Positions 57,029-64,000 of a DNA stretch of 64,000 nt are shown piece by piece. The notes under the pieces were generated by a model. It saw nothing but the letters and a program-made list of their open reading frames with translations, made no database searches and was not told the DNA's origin. Made by a program: the position numbers and the translations under genes. The DNA comes from Cryptosporangium arvum DSM 44712 (GTDB taxonomy: Bacteria > Actinomycetota > Actinomycetes > Mycobacteriales > Cryptosporangiaceae): assembly GCF_000585375.1 (NCBI RefSeq), contig NZ_KK073874.1, positions 6,602,894 to 6,666,893 on the forward strand, read 5' to 3'. The number at the start of each line of letters is the position of its first letter. Position 1 is the first letter of the stretch.

Positions 57029-58002
57029 GCGCGCCAGCACCGACAAAGCCCGCGCCGATCGACGAGATCAGCGCGCTCCGGGTCGTCCCGGCCCGGCATC
57101 CGTGGCGCTGGGTGGCCACGGCGATCGTCGCGGTCCTCCTCGCGATGGCGATCAACGCGCTGATCACCAACCCCGCCTGGGATTGGCCGACGGTCGGCGA
57201 GTTCGTCCTCAACGCCTCGATCCTCGAAGCCGTCCGGCTCACCGTCGTGCTGACGCTGCTCGGCGTCGGGATCGGGTTCCTCCTCGGCACCGTGCTCGCG
57301 CTGATGCGGATCTCACGCAGCCCCCTGCTGCAGGCGGTGAGCTGGACGTACATCTGGGTGTTCCGGTCGGTGCCGCTGATCCTGCAGCTGCTGTTCTGGT
57401 ACAACCTCGCGATCCTCTACAACGAGATCCGCTTCGGCGTCCCGTTCGGACCGTCGTTCTTCGGCGTCGGCACGATGGAGCTGATCCCGCCGGTGGCCGC
57501 GGCCGCACTGGGGCTCGCGCTGCACCAGGCCGCGTACTCGGCCGAGATCGTCCGTTCGGGGTTCCTGTCCGTCGACGCCGGGCAGCTCGAAGCCGCGGCC
57601 GCGCTGGGCATCCCACGCAGCCGCCAGGTGTGGCGGATCATCCTGCCCCAGGCGATGCGGACGATCATCCCGACCGCCGGCAACGAGATCGTCGGCATGG
57701 TCAAAGGCACGTCGGTGGTCTACATCATGGCGTTGCCCGAGCTCTTCTACCAGGTGCAGGTCGTCTACACACGCAACGGCCGGGTGATCCCGCTGCTGCT
57801 CGTCGCCACGGTCTGGTACCTGGTGCTCACCACGGTGCTCACGATCGTCCAGTACTACGTCGAGCGGTACTACGCCCGGGGCTCGGCCCGCGCGCTGCCC
57901 CCGACGCCGCTGCAGCGGGTCCGGCGTTCGGTCGCCGAGGTCCGGGCCCGGGCCCGCCGTCGCCGCGAACAGGGCGAGTTCCTCTCCGGCGGTGCCCGGT
58001 GA
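57025..58002 (+). CDS. Polar amino acid ABC importer permease
   Basis: A 325-residue permease of the His/Glu/cystine type. Cytoplasmic N-terminal extension (about 30 residues), then membrane segments and the coupling motif EAAAALGIPRSRQVWRIILP (residues about 191-210). SVPLILQLLFWYNL and PTAGNEIVGMVKGTSVVYIM are typical of HisM/TcyL-like subunits. It is the only permease in the operon, so it probably forms a homodimer. Coupled to the upstream FAD-GNAT gene by ATGA. Confidence 0.9.
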   Translation: MSAPAPTKPAPIDEISALRVVPARHPWRWVATAIVAVLLAMAINALITNPAWDWPTVGEFVLNASILEAVRLTVVLTLLGVGIGFLLGTVLALMRISRSPLLQAVSWTYIWVFRSVPLILQLLFWYNLAILYNEIRFGVPFGPSFFGVGTMELIPPVAAAALGLALHQAAYSAEIVRSGFLSVDAGQLEAAAALGIPRSRQVWRIILPQAMRTIIPTAGNEIVGMVKGTSVVYIMALPELFYQVQVVYTRNGRVIPLLLVATVWYLVLTTVLTIVQYYVERYYARGSARALPPTPLQRVRRSVAEVRARARRRREQGEFLSGGAR

Positions 58003-58766
58003 ACGACGAGGTGATGGTGCGCGTCCGCGGGGTCCACAAGAGCTACGGCGCGCTCGAGGTCCTGAAGGGTGTCGACCTCGACGTGCGTACCGGCGAGGTC
58101 GCCGTCGTGCTCGGGCCCTCCGGCTCCGGGAAGTCGACGCTGCTGCGCAGCATCAACCACCTGGAGAAGGTCGACCGCGGGTACGTCAGCGTCGGCGGCG
58201 AACTCGTCGGCTATCGGCGGGCCGGGCTGAAGCTGCACGAGCTCAAGGAGCGGGAGATCCTGAAGCAGCGCACCCAGATCGGGTTCGTGTTCCAGAGTTT
58301 CAACCTGTTCCCGCACCTCACCGCGTTGGAGAACGTCGCCTACGCGCCGGTCGCGTCCCAGGGGCGGCCCCGCCGGGACGTGCTGCCGCTGGCCCGGTCC
58401 CTGCTCGAGCGCGTCGGCGTCGGCGACAAGGCCGACGCCTACCCGCGCCAGCTCTCCGGCGGGCAGCAGCAGCGGGTCGCGATCGCCCGCGCGCTGGCCC
58501 TGCAGCCGCGGCTGGTGCTCTTCGACGAGCCGACCTCCGCGCTCGACCCCGAGCTGGTCGGCGAGGTGCTCGACGTGATGCGCGACCTGGCCCGCAGCGG
58601 CACCACGATGATCGTGGTCAGCCACGAGATCGGGTTCGCCCGCGAGGTCGCCGACACCGTCGTCTTCATGGACGACGGGCGGATCGTCGAGCAGGGGCCG
58701 CCGTCGGAGGTCCTCGGCGCGCCCCGCCACGAGCGCACGAAGGCCTTCCTCGCCAAGGTCCTCTGA
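57999..58766 (+). CDS. Polar amino acid ABC importer ATPase
   Basis: A 255-residue ATP-binding subunit of the GlnQ/TcyN type. Walker A GPSGSGKST, Q-loop VFQSFNLFPHLTALENV, signature LSGGQQQRVAIARAL, Walker B LVLFDEPTSALDPE and H-loop VVSHEIGFA are all intact. GTG start overlapping the permease stop (GTGA); an in-frame GTG at 58011 is an alternative. Confidence 0.93.
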   Translation: MNDEVMVRVRGVHKSYGALEVLKGVDLDVRTGEVAVVLGPSGSGKSTLLRSINHLEKVDRGYVSVGGELVGYRRAGLKLHELKEREILKQRTQIGFVFQSFNLFPHLTALENVAYAPVASQGRPRRDVLPLARSLLERVGVGDKADAYPRQLSGGQQQRVAIARALALQPRLVLFDEPTSALDPELVGEVLDVMRDLARSGTTMIVVSHEIGFAREVADTVVFMDDGRIVEQGPPSEVLGAPRHERTKAFLAKVL

Positions 58767-58800
58767 GTCCGTCCCCCACCCCCGTCGCAAGGAGACCTCC

Positions 58801-59757
58801 ATGTCCCGTGCCCGAATACTCGCCGTCGTGCTGGCGCTGCCGCTGCTCGCGCTCACCGCGTGCGGCGGGTCCGACGCCTCGGCCGGAGCCGGTGAACCGT
58901 CGGCGTCGGCGGCGGCCGTCAACATCGGCCCCGACCAGAAGCGGGTCCGGACCGAGAAGGTCGACACGATCGCGAAGCTGCTGCCGGCGGCGATCGTCGC
59001 CGAGGGCACCCTGACCGTGGGCACCACCGGCGACGGCACGCCGCCGCTGTCGTTCCGCGCCACCGACGACAAGACCGTGATCGGGGTCGAGCCCGACATC
59101 GCGCAGCTCGTCGCGGACGTGCTCGGTCTCGACCTCGACCTGCAGACCACGTCGTGGGAGAACCTGTTCCTGTCGATCAAGACCGGTCAGTACGACGCCG
59201 GGTTCTCGAACATCACGGTCACCGAGGAACGTAAGGAGATCTACGACTTCGCGACCTACCGCGTCGACACGCTCGCGTTCGAAGCGCTGAAGTCGAAGAA
59301 GCTGAAGATCTCCGGCCCCGCGGACGTCGCGGGCCTGACCATCGGCGTGAGCCCGGGCACCAACCAGGAAGAGGTGCTGCGCCGCTGGGACGAGCAGAAC
59401 ACGAAGGCCGGAAAGAAGCCGGTCAAGTTCCAGTACTACCAGAAGGCGGCGGACTTCTTCCTCGCGCTGCAGTCCGGCCGGCTGGACGCGTACCTCGGCC
59501 CGAACCCGACGCTGGCCTACCACGTGGTGACCAACCCGCTGTTCGAGATCGTCGGCAACGTCAACGGCGGCGGCACGATCCCGGCGCAGATCGCCGCGAT
59601 GACGAAGAAGGGCAGCGGGCTGGTCGAGGCCTACAGCGCGGCCCTCGACGAGGTGATCAGGAACGGCAAGTACGCCGAGGTCCTGAAGCGCTGGGGGCTG
59701 ACCAACGAGGCACTGCCGAAATCCGAGGTCAACCCGCAGGGCCTGCCGAAGAGCTGA
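58801..59757 (+). CDS. Amino acid ABC importer lipoprotein binding protein
   Basis: A 318-residue lipoprotein, lipobox ALTAC with acylated C21. Mature protein is a type II (family 3) solute-binding fold: LTVGTTGDGTPPLSFRATDD, VIGVEPDIAQLVADVLGLDL, SIKTGQYDAGFSNITVTEER, TIGVSPGTNQEEVLRRW. Together with the preceding permease and ATPase it makes a complete importer for a polar or sulfur-containing amino acid. AAGGAG lies six bases before the ATG. Confidence 0.9.
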   Translation: MSRARILAVVLALPLLALTACGGSDASAGAGEPSASAAAVNIGPDQKRVRTEKVDTIAKLLPAAIVAEGTLTVGTTGDGTPPLSFRATDDKTVIGVEPDIAQLVADVLGLDLDLQTTSWENLFLSIKTGQYDAGFSNITVTEERKEIYDFATYRVDTLAFEALKSKKLKISGPADVAGLTIGVSPGTNQEEVLRRWDEQNTKAGKKPVKFQYYQKAADFFLALQSGRLDAYLGPNPTLAYHVVTNPLFEIVGNVNGGGTIPAQIAAMTKKGSGLVEAYSAALDEVIRNGKYAEVLKRWGLTNEALPKSEVNPQGLPKS

Positions 59758-59800
59758 CGACACCGCGTAGTAGGTTCAGCCCGGAGATCAGGGAGGGCAC

Positions 59801-60157
59801 GTGGTCGACGGGCTGGCCACCGCGGTCACGGTCGTGGCGCTGCTGCTGGCGGCGTGGGCGTTGATCGAGGTCATCCGCGGTAGAGCGCCACACCGGCCGC
59901 TGCTGGCCGGGGTGGCCGCGTTGGAAGCGCTGCTGGTCGTGCAGGCCGTCGTCGGCTTCGTGAAGCTGGCCACCGACCGCACGCCGGACGAACTGGCGAC
60001 GTTCGTCGGGTACCTGATCGCGTCGCTGATCATCCTGCCGGTCGGGTACTTCTGGGCCTGGTCGGAGAAGAACCGCTCGGCGACCGCGGTCGTCGGGGTG
60101 GCGTGCCTGGTGATCCCGGTGCTCGTGGTGCGGATGAATCAGGTGTGGAGTGCCTGA
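59801..60157 (+). CDS. Small integral membrane protein, unknown function
   Basis: A 118-residue protein with four predicted membrane helices (LATAVTVVALLLAAWALIEV, LAGVAALEALLVVQAVVGFV, FVGYLIASLIILPVGYFWAW, AVVGVACLVIPVLVVRM). GTG start with GGGAGG five bases upstream. It overlaps the next gene by eight bases, so the two are made together and may form a complex. Pairs of this type recur in actinomycetes but have no assigned role that I know. Confidence 0.72.
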   Translation: MVDGLATAVTVVALLLAAWALIEVIRGRAPHRPLLAGVAALEALLVVQAVVGFVKLATDRTPDELATFVGYLIASLIILPVGYFWAWSEKNRSATAVVGVACLVIPVLVVRMNQVWSA

Positions 60158-60545
60158 ACCGCAGACCGCCCACGGGCCCGGACGCGTCCTCGTCGCCGTC
60201 TACGGGCTGTTCGCGCTCGCGGCCGGCGCGCGGGCCGGGGTCCAGCTCGCGACGAAGTTCTCCGAGGCCCCGATCGCGTACCTGCTCTCGGCGCTCGCCG
60301 CGCTGGTGTACGTCGCGGCCACCGTGGCGCTGGCCCGGCAGTGGTGGCGCGCCGCACTGGTGTGCTGCTCGATCGAGCTCGTCGGAGTGCTCGCGGTGGG
60401 CACCGCCAGCCTCCTCCTCACCGAGGATTTCCCGGACGCGACGGTCTGGTCGGATTACGGCAGCGGCTACGGGTTCGTCCCGCTCGTCCTTCCGATACTC
60501 GGACTGATCTGGCTATGGCGTACTCGGCCGGACCGGCGAGCGTAA
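60150..60545 (+). CDS. Small integral membrane protein, partner of the previous gene
   Basis: A 131-residue protein with four membrane helices (VLVAVYGLFALAAGARAG, LLSALAALVYVAATVALA, VCCSIELVGVLAVGTASLLL, FVPLVLPILGLIWLWR) and a conserved-looking outside/loop segment QLATKFSEAPIAYLLSAL. GTG start inside the end of the upstream gene. Function unknown. Confidence 0.72.
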   Translation: MPEPQTAHGPGRVLVAVYGLFALAAGARAGVQLATKFSEAPIAYLLSALAALVYVAATVALARQWWRAALVCCSIELVGVLAVGTASLLLTEDFPDATVWSDYGSGYGFVPLVLPILGLIWLWRTRPDRRA

Positions 60546-60634
60546 CCCTCGACGGTTTGGCCATCGTCCATACAGGTTCCTAAGCTGGCTGGGTTCGGCT
60601 CCACCTCCGTCGTTGTCGCGCCCCGGGGAGCACG

Positions 60635-63415
60635 ATGGACACCGCCAGACGCTCGTTCGTGGGACGCGCCCCGGAGCTGGCGCTCCTGGCCGAGGCGTGG
60701 GCTTCGACGCGCGCAGGCAGCCCGCGCGTCGTCAGCGTCACGGGGTTCCCGGGCACCGGCAAGTCGCGTCTGGTCGAGCACTTCGCCGGCGGCTGCCCCG
60801 GGGTCACCACGATCTCGGTGTCCGCCGACGAGAACGAGGTCGACCTGCAGTGGGAGGTCCTGCGTCAGGTCGTCTCCCGGCTGCCCGAGCCCGGCACCGC
60901 CGAGTCGATCCACACGCTCGACCCGCAGGCCAACCCGGTGTTCGTGGGCGAGGCACTCGCCGCCGACCTGCAGCGCGCCGCGCCGACCCTGCTCGTCGTC
61001 GACGACGCGCACTGGGCCGACCGGGCGTCGATCGAGGCCATCCGGTACGCCGCCCGCCGGCTCACCACCGCCGCGGTGATGGTGGTGGTGCTCCACCACC
61101 CGGCCGGGTCGGTGCGGCGCATCCCGGACGGGCGCCCCAACCCCGGCCTGCCCGACGGCTGGCGCCGGATGGTGGAGTCCGATCGCGGCGTGGAGCTGCC
61201 GCTGGCCGGGCTCGCCCCCGACGAGCTGATGCAGCTCGCCGCGCAGGCCGGCCGGTCCGGGCTCTCGCCGGCCGCCGCGTCCCGGCTCTGGCGTCTCACC
61301 GACGGCAACCCCTTACACGTCCGTCACCTGCTCCCGCAGCTCTCGATGCGCACGCTGGCCGCGGACAACAACCCGCTGCCGGCCCCGCACTCGATCTCCG
61401 CGACGATCGCCTCCCAGCTGGCGACCTGCCGGGCCCCCGCCCGCGAGCTCGTGTCGGCGGCGGCCGTGCTGGGCGAGCGGTTCCGGCTGAGCGACGCCGC
61501 CGCGGTGGCCGAGCTGTCCGGCACCGCGCTGAGCGGCGCGATCACCGAGGCGCTCGAGGTCGGGCTGGTGGCCGAGGTGCCGAACAGCGGCGGGCTGGAG
61601 TTCGTGTTCGCCGATCGGCTCACCCGCTCGTCGCTCTACCACGACCGGGCGCTGGCCCACCGCCAGGAGCTGCACCGGCGGGCCGCCCGGCTGGGCGGCC
61701 CGGCCGCACTGGACCACCGGCTGGCCGCGGCGGCCGGTGGTCCCGACGAGGCGCTCGCCGACGACACCGAGCGGGCCGCGCGGGAGCGGTGGCGCCGCGG
61801 CGACCTGACCGTGGCGGCCGCGCTGTACCGCCACGCGCTGGAGCTGACGCCCCGCGGGCCGGTGCGCTCCGGCCGGGTGCTCACCACCGTCGAGGCGCTG
61901 ATCGTCGCCGGTGACGCCGCCGGCGCCCAGGACTACGAGATCGACGTGCTGGCCGCGGCGCCCGGCCCCTGGCGCGACTACGTCGCCGGGTACCAGCTGT
62001 TGCTGGCCGGCCGCATCACCGGCGCGAAGGACCAGCTGGAATCGGCCCTCGCCGCGGTCCGGGCGGGCACCGAGCCGGAACCGGGGGCGCCCGCGCTCGG
62101 CGACCTGCACGCGCGGATCGCGGCGCAGCTCGCGATCATCGGGATCCTGACCCTCGACTACCGGGAGATGATCCGGTACGGCGAGGAGGCCGTCGGGGCT
62201 CCGGCCACCGAACCGTGGGTGGCCGCGTACACCCGCTTCTCCCTCGCGATCGGACTGACGCTCTCCGGCCGGGCCGAGGACGCGATCGAGACGCTCGTCG
62301 ACGCCGACGCCCCCGGCGCGGCCGGTGCGCTCGACGCGCTCTGCGCCCGCGGCATGATCGCGCTCTGGACCGACCGCCTCGCCGACGCCGACCGTGACCT
62401 CCGCCAGTCCGTCGCCCGCGCCACCGCCGGCGAGGCGCTCCGCATCGGGCAGGCGCTGGGCTTCCTCGCCGAGGTCGAGTACCGGCGCGGTGAACTGGCC
62501 GACGCCGCGCTGCACTCCGAACTCGCGCTCGGCGACGCCGAGGAGAACGTCCGGATCTGGGAGTTCGCGATCCTGCACGCGCTGGCCAGCTATCCGCGTG
62601 CGGCCCGCGCCGAGTGGGCCGCGGCCGAGACCCACGTGCGGTCGGCCGCGCACTGGGCCAACCTGGTCGGCGCCGGCAGCGGGCTGGCCTACGCGGCCGG
62701 CGGGTTCGCCGCGATCGCCCAGGCCAAGGACGACCCGGTCGCCCTGCTCGCGGCGGCCACCGACATCGAGAAGCACTACGACTCGCAGGAGCCGGGCACC
62801 CACCTGTTCGGACCGCTGCGCGCGGACGCGCTGGCCCAGCTCGGCCGGCCGGAGGACGCCGACGAGGCCCTGGACGCCTACCTGTCCCGGCTGGCGCGCC
62901 CCGACCGCCGCTCGGCTCTGCTCGGGGTCGCCCGAGTGCGGGCCCGCATCGCGCTGGCCCGCGGCCGGGCCGAGGAGGCGCTGGCCGAGTGCACCGAAGC
63001 GCTGGCGCTCGCCACCGAGGTCGGGCTGCCCCTGGAGGTGACCCGGGTCAACCTGCTGACCGCGCACTGCCTGGCCGCACTGGACCGGCCGGCACCGGCG
63101 GTGGCCGCGCTGCGTACCGCGTTGCTGCAGGCCCGCGCGCTCGGCGCCACCGCCTACGTCGACCAGGCCACCGGGGCCGCCCGCGGGCTCGGGCTGTCGA
63201 TCGAGACGCCGGAGGCGGTGTTCGCCGGGCTGACCGCGACCGAACGTGGCATCGCCGGGCTCATCGGCGCCAACCGCACCAACAAGCAGATCGCCGCCGA
63301 GCTGTCGCTGAGCGTCAAGACCGTCGAGGGTCACCTCACCGCGATCTACCGGAAGCTCGGCGTCGACGGACGGCTCGAGCTGCGTGAGCTCGCGACCCGG
63401 CCCGCGGCCGGATGA
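60635..63415 (+). CDS. Large ATP-binding LuxR-family regulator (LAL), second copy
   Basis: A 926-residue regulator. AAA ATPase at the N-terminus: SFVGRAPELALLAEAW, Walker A TGFPGTGKSRLV (about 36-47), Walker B LLVVDDAHWADRAS. A long TPR-like helical region follows. The C-terminal LuxR helix-turn-helix is GLTATERGIAGLIGANRTNK then QIAAELSLSVKTVEGHLTAI. GGGGAG lies five bases before the ATG. It shares architecture, not close sequence, with the LAL at 36022-38727. Target genes are unknown; the small membrane pair upstream and the small gene downstream are candidates. Confidence 0.88.
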   Translation: MDTARRSFVGRAPELALLAEAWASTRAGSPRVVSVTGFPGTGKSRLVEHFAGGCPGVTTISVSADENEVDLQWEVLRQVVSRLPEPGTAESIHTLDPQANPVFVGEALAADLQRAAPTLLVVDDAHWADRASIEAIRYAARRLTTAAVMVVVLHHPAGSVRRIPDGRPNPGLPDGWRRMVESDRGVELPLAGLAPDELMQLAAQAGRSGLSPAAASRLWRLTDGNPLHVRHLLPQLSMRTLAADNNPLPAPHSISATIASQLATCRAPARELVSAAAVLGERFRLSDAAAVAELSGTALSGAITEALEVGLVAEVPNSGGLEFVFADRLTRSSLYHDRALAHRQELHRRAARLGGPAALDHRLAAAAGGPDEALADDTERAARERWRRGDLTVAAALYRHALELTPRGPVRSGRVLTTVEALIVAGDAAGAQDYEIDVLAAAPGPWRDYVAGYQLLLAGRITGAKDQLESALAAVRAGTEPEPGAPALGDLHARIAAQLAIIGILTLDYREMIRYGEEAVGAPATEPWVAAYTRFSLAIGLTLSGRAEDAIETLVDADAPGAAGALDALCARGMIALWTDRLADADRDLRQSVARATAGEALRIGQALGFLAEVEYRRGELADAALHSELALGDAEENVRIWEFAILHALASYPRAARAEWAAAETHVRSAAHWANLVGAGSGLAYAAGGFAAIAQAKDDPVALLAAATDIEKHYDSQEPGTHLFGPLRADALAQLGRPEDADEALDAYLSRLARPDRRSALLGVARVRARIALARGRAEEALAECTEALALATEVGLPLEVTRVNLLTAHCLAALDRPAPAVAALRTALLQARALGATAYVDQATGAARGLGLSIETPEAVFAGLTATERGIAGLIGANRTNKQIAAELSLSVKTVEGHLTAIYRKLGVDGRLELRELATRPAAG

Positions 63416-63514
63416 CCAAGGGTTGGTGACCCCAAACCCCAGGGTCGTCCCCGGAAGACAACGCGGGGTCCGATTTTTTACGCTGTCTCGCCAGTAGCAG
63501 CTACGGGGGGCGGA

Positions 63515-63679
63515 ATGCGTCTCATCATTGAGCTAAGCCAAACCCCGCAGGGACGGCTCGAGGGCAGCGTCGCGCGCCCGGATTCGGTCGACGAGCTGCA
63601 ATTCGAGGGGATCGTCGAGTTGGTCGGGGTGCTGGAGCAGCATCTCCGCGCGCCGGGCACCGGCACCGAACCAGGGTGA
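63515..63679 (+). CDS. 54-residue conserved-looking small protein
   Basis: Short gene with a GGGGGGCGG site directly before its ATG. The product MRLIIELSQTPQGRLEGSVA ... LQFEGIVELVGVLEQHL looks like a single beta-beta-alpha fold typical of small actinomycete proteins. It starts about 100 bp after the LAL regulator stop on the same strand. A TTTTTTA run lies about 35 bp upstream. The following 160 bp show no gene. Confidence 0.6.
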   Translation: MRLIIELSQTPQGRLEGSVARPDSVDELQFEGIVELVGVLEQHLRAPGTGTEPG

Positions 63680-63839
63680 GCGGCCGGAAAGTCCGGGGTC
63701 GCCCCCGGTTACGCGCAGTCCCCTCGTCACCGTAGGTTTCCAAGCACACCACACCGGGTCCGGAGCAACAGCTGGGGCCGTTGGCGCTCCGGCTCGGTGG
63801 GTGGGGGGTGGTGTTCCGGCCCGGGGGGGCCGGCCTGTT

Positions 63840-63870
63840 CGGTGGACGCCGGCGTCATCGGCGTCCACCG
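63840..63870 (-). terminator. Hairpin terminator after the histidine kinase gene
   Basis: A perfect 11-bp stem, CGGTGGACGCC (63840-63850) with GGCGTCCACCG (63860-63870), nine bases of loop. It lies nine bases after the stop of the leftward kinase gene and has no U-tract. Confidence 0.6.
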
Positions 63871-63878
63871 TTCGGGCG

Positions 63879-64000
63879 TTACTGGGAGACCGCGGCGCCC
63901 CGCGTCGGCTCGGTCCGGGGCAGGCACACGATGAAGCGGGTGTCCCCCGGGACGCTCTCCACGCTCAAGTCACCGCCGTGCCGGTTCACGACGATCCGCC
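63879..64000 (-). CDS. Sensor histidine kinase, C-terminal end only
   Basis: The last 39 codons of a gene entering from the right edge. The readable end RIVVNRHGGDLSVESVPGDT, then RFIVCLPRTEPTRG, is the G2-box end of a HATPase_c domain (H-G-G-x-L ... G-x-T-F-x-x-x-L-P). It would be the catalytic C-terminus of a two-component kinase. Stop TAA at 63879-63881. Confidence 0.8.
   Translation of the reverse strand, partial: RIVVNRHGGDLSVESVPGDTRFIVCLPRTEPTRGAAVSQ

Noticed and set aside
63420-63440. Weak inverted repeat (GGGTTGG with CCAAACCC) after the second LAL gene
   Set aside because: One base bulge, short stem and no U-run; too weak to call a terminator.

Overview
This 64 kb window looks like chromosome from a high-GC filamentous actinomycete. 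The evidence is strong G+C bias, many GTG starts (one probable TTG), an XRE/DUF5753 regulator with DUF397 partners, an F420-type LLM oxidoreductase, very large LuxR-family ATPase regulators, an Eis-type acetyltransferase, a perfect actinobacterial SOS-box sequence, and several promoters that appear leaderless. I cannot fix the genus from sequence alone. I see no rRNA, tRNA, CRISPR array, insertion sequence or prophage; the only recombinase-like gene is truncated.

Layout. 1-2.2 kb: a small gene pair cut by the left edge, then a WhiJ-like regulator (XRE/DUF5753) with two DUF397 genes placed tail to tail. 2.5-8.2 kb: an APC permease, a secreted glycoside hydrolase co-directional with an EF-hand protein, and a cutinase-family surface protein. 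8.7-18.5 kb: a DHH phosphoesterase, a winged-helix protein, a membrane-anchored binding-protein/VWA protein carrying an EF-hand loop, and a 1,912-residue kinase-ATPase-GAF-GGDEF protein. 18.5-24 kb: a molybdopterin oxidoreductase, an F420-type LLM enzyme and a membrane GGDEF-EAL protein, so two c-di-GMP proteins lie within 12 kb. 24-31 kb: an SOS-box-preceded dehydrogenase-like gene, an extracellular nuclease, a tyrosine phosphatase, Eis, and a divergent quinone reductase/HxlR redox pair. 31-36 kb: a complete five-gene branched-chain amino-acid-type ABC importer. 36-45 kb: a large LuxR ATPase divergent from an ABC-2-like membrane protein, LysR with CorA opposite an SDR, PlsC, a STAS anti-sigma antagonist, and the truncated tyrosine recombinase.

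44.7-50.8 kb is a coherent arabinan-oligosaccharide module: a LacI regulator divergent from a lipoprotein binding protein, two permeases and a GH127 beta-L-arabinofuranosidase, with a textbook promoter and LacI-type operator between them. 50.8-54.3 kb holds a penicillin-recognising lipoprotein, two odd small coiled-coil proteins with matching ends, an aldo/keto reductase and a 46-residue membrane protein. 54.5-59.8 kb joins an LLM monooxygenase, a fused FAD-NAD(P)/GNAT protein and a polar-amino-acid ABC importer. The combination resembles sulfur-amino-acid (S-alkylcysteine) salvage, and the module carries two related 23-bp candidate operators. 59.8-64 kb: two small membrane proteins, a second large LuxR ATPase, a 54-residue protein and the C-terminus of a histidine kinase at the right edge.

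Convergent genes here often overlap at their stop codons (seven cases), and most operons are coupled through ATGA or GTGA overlaps.
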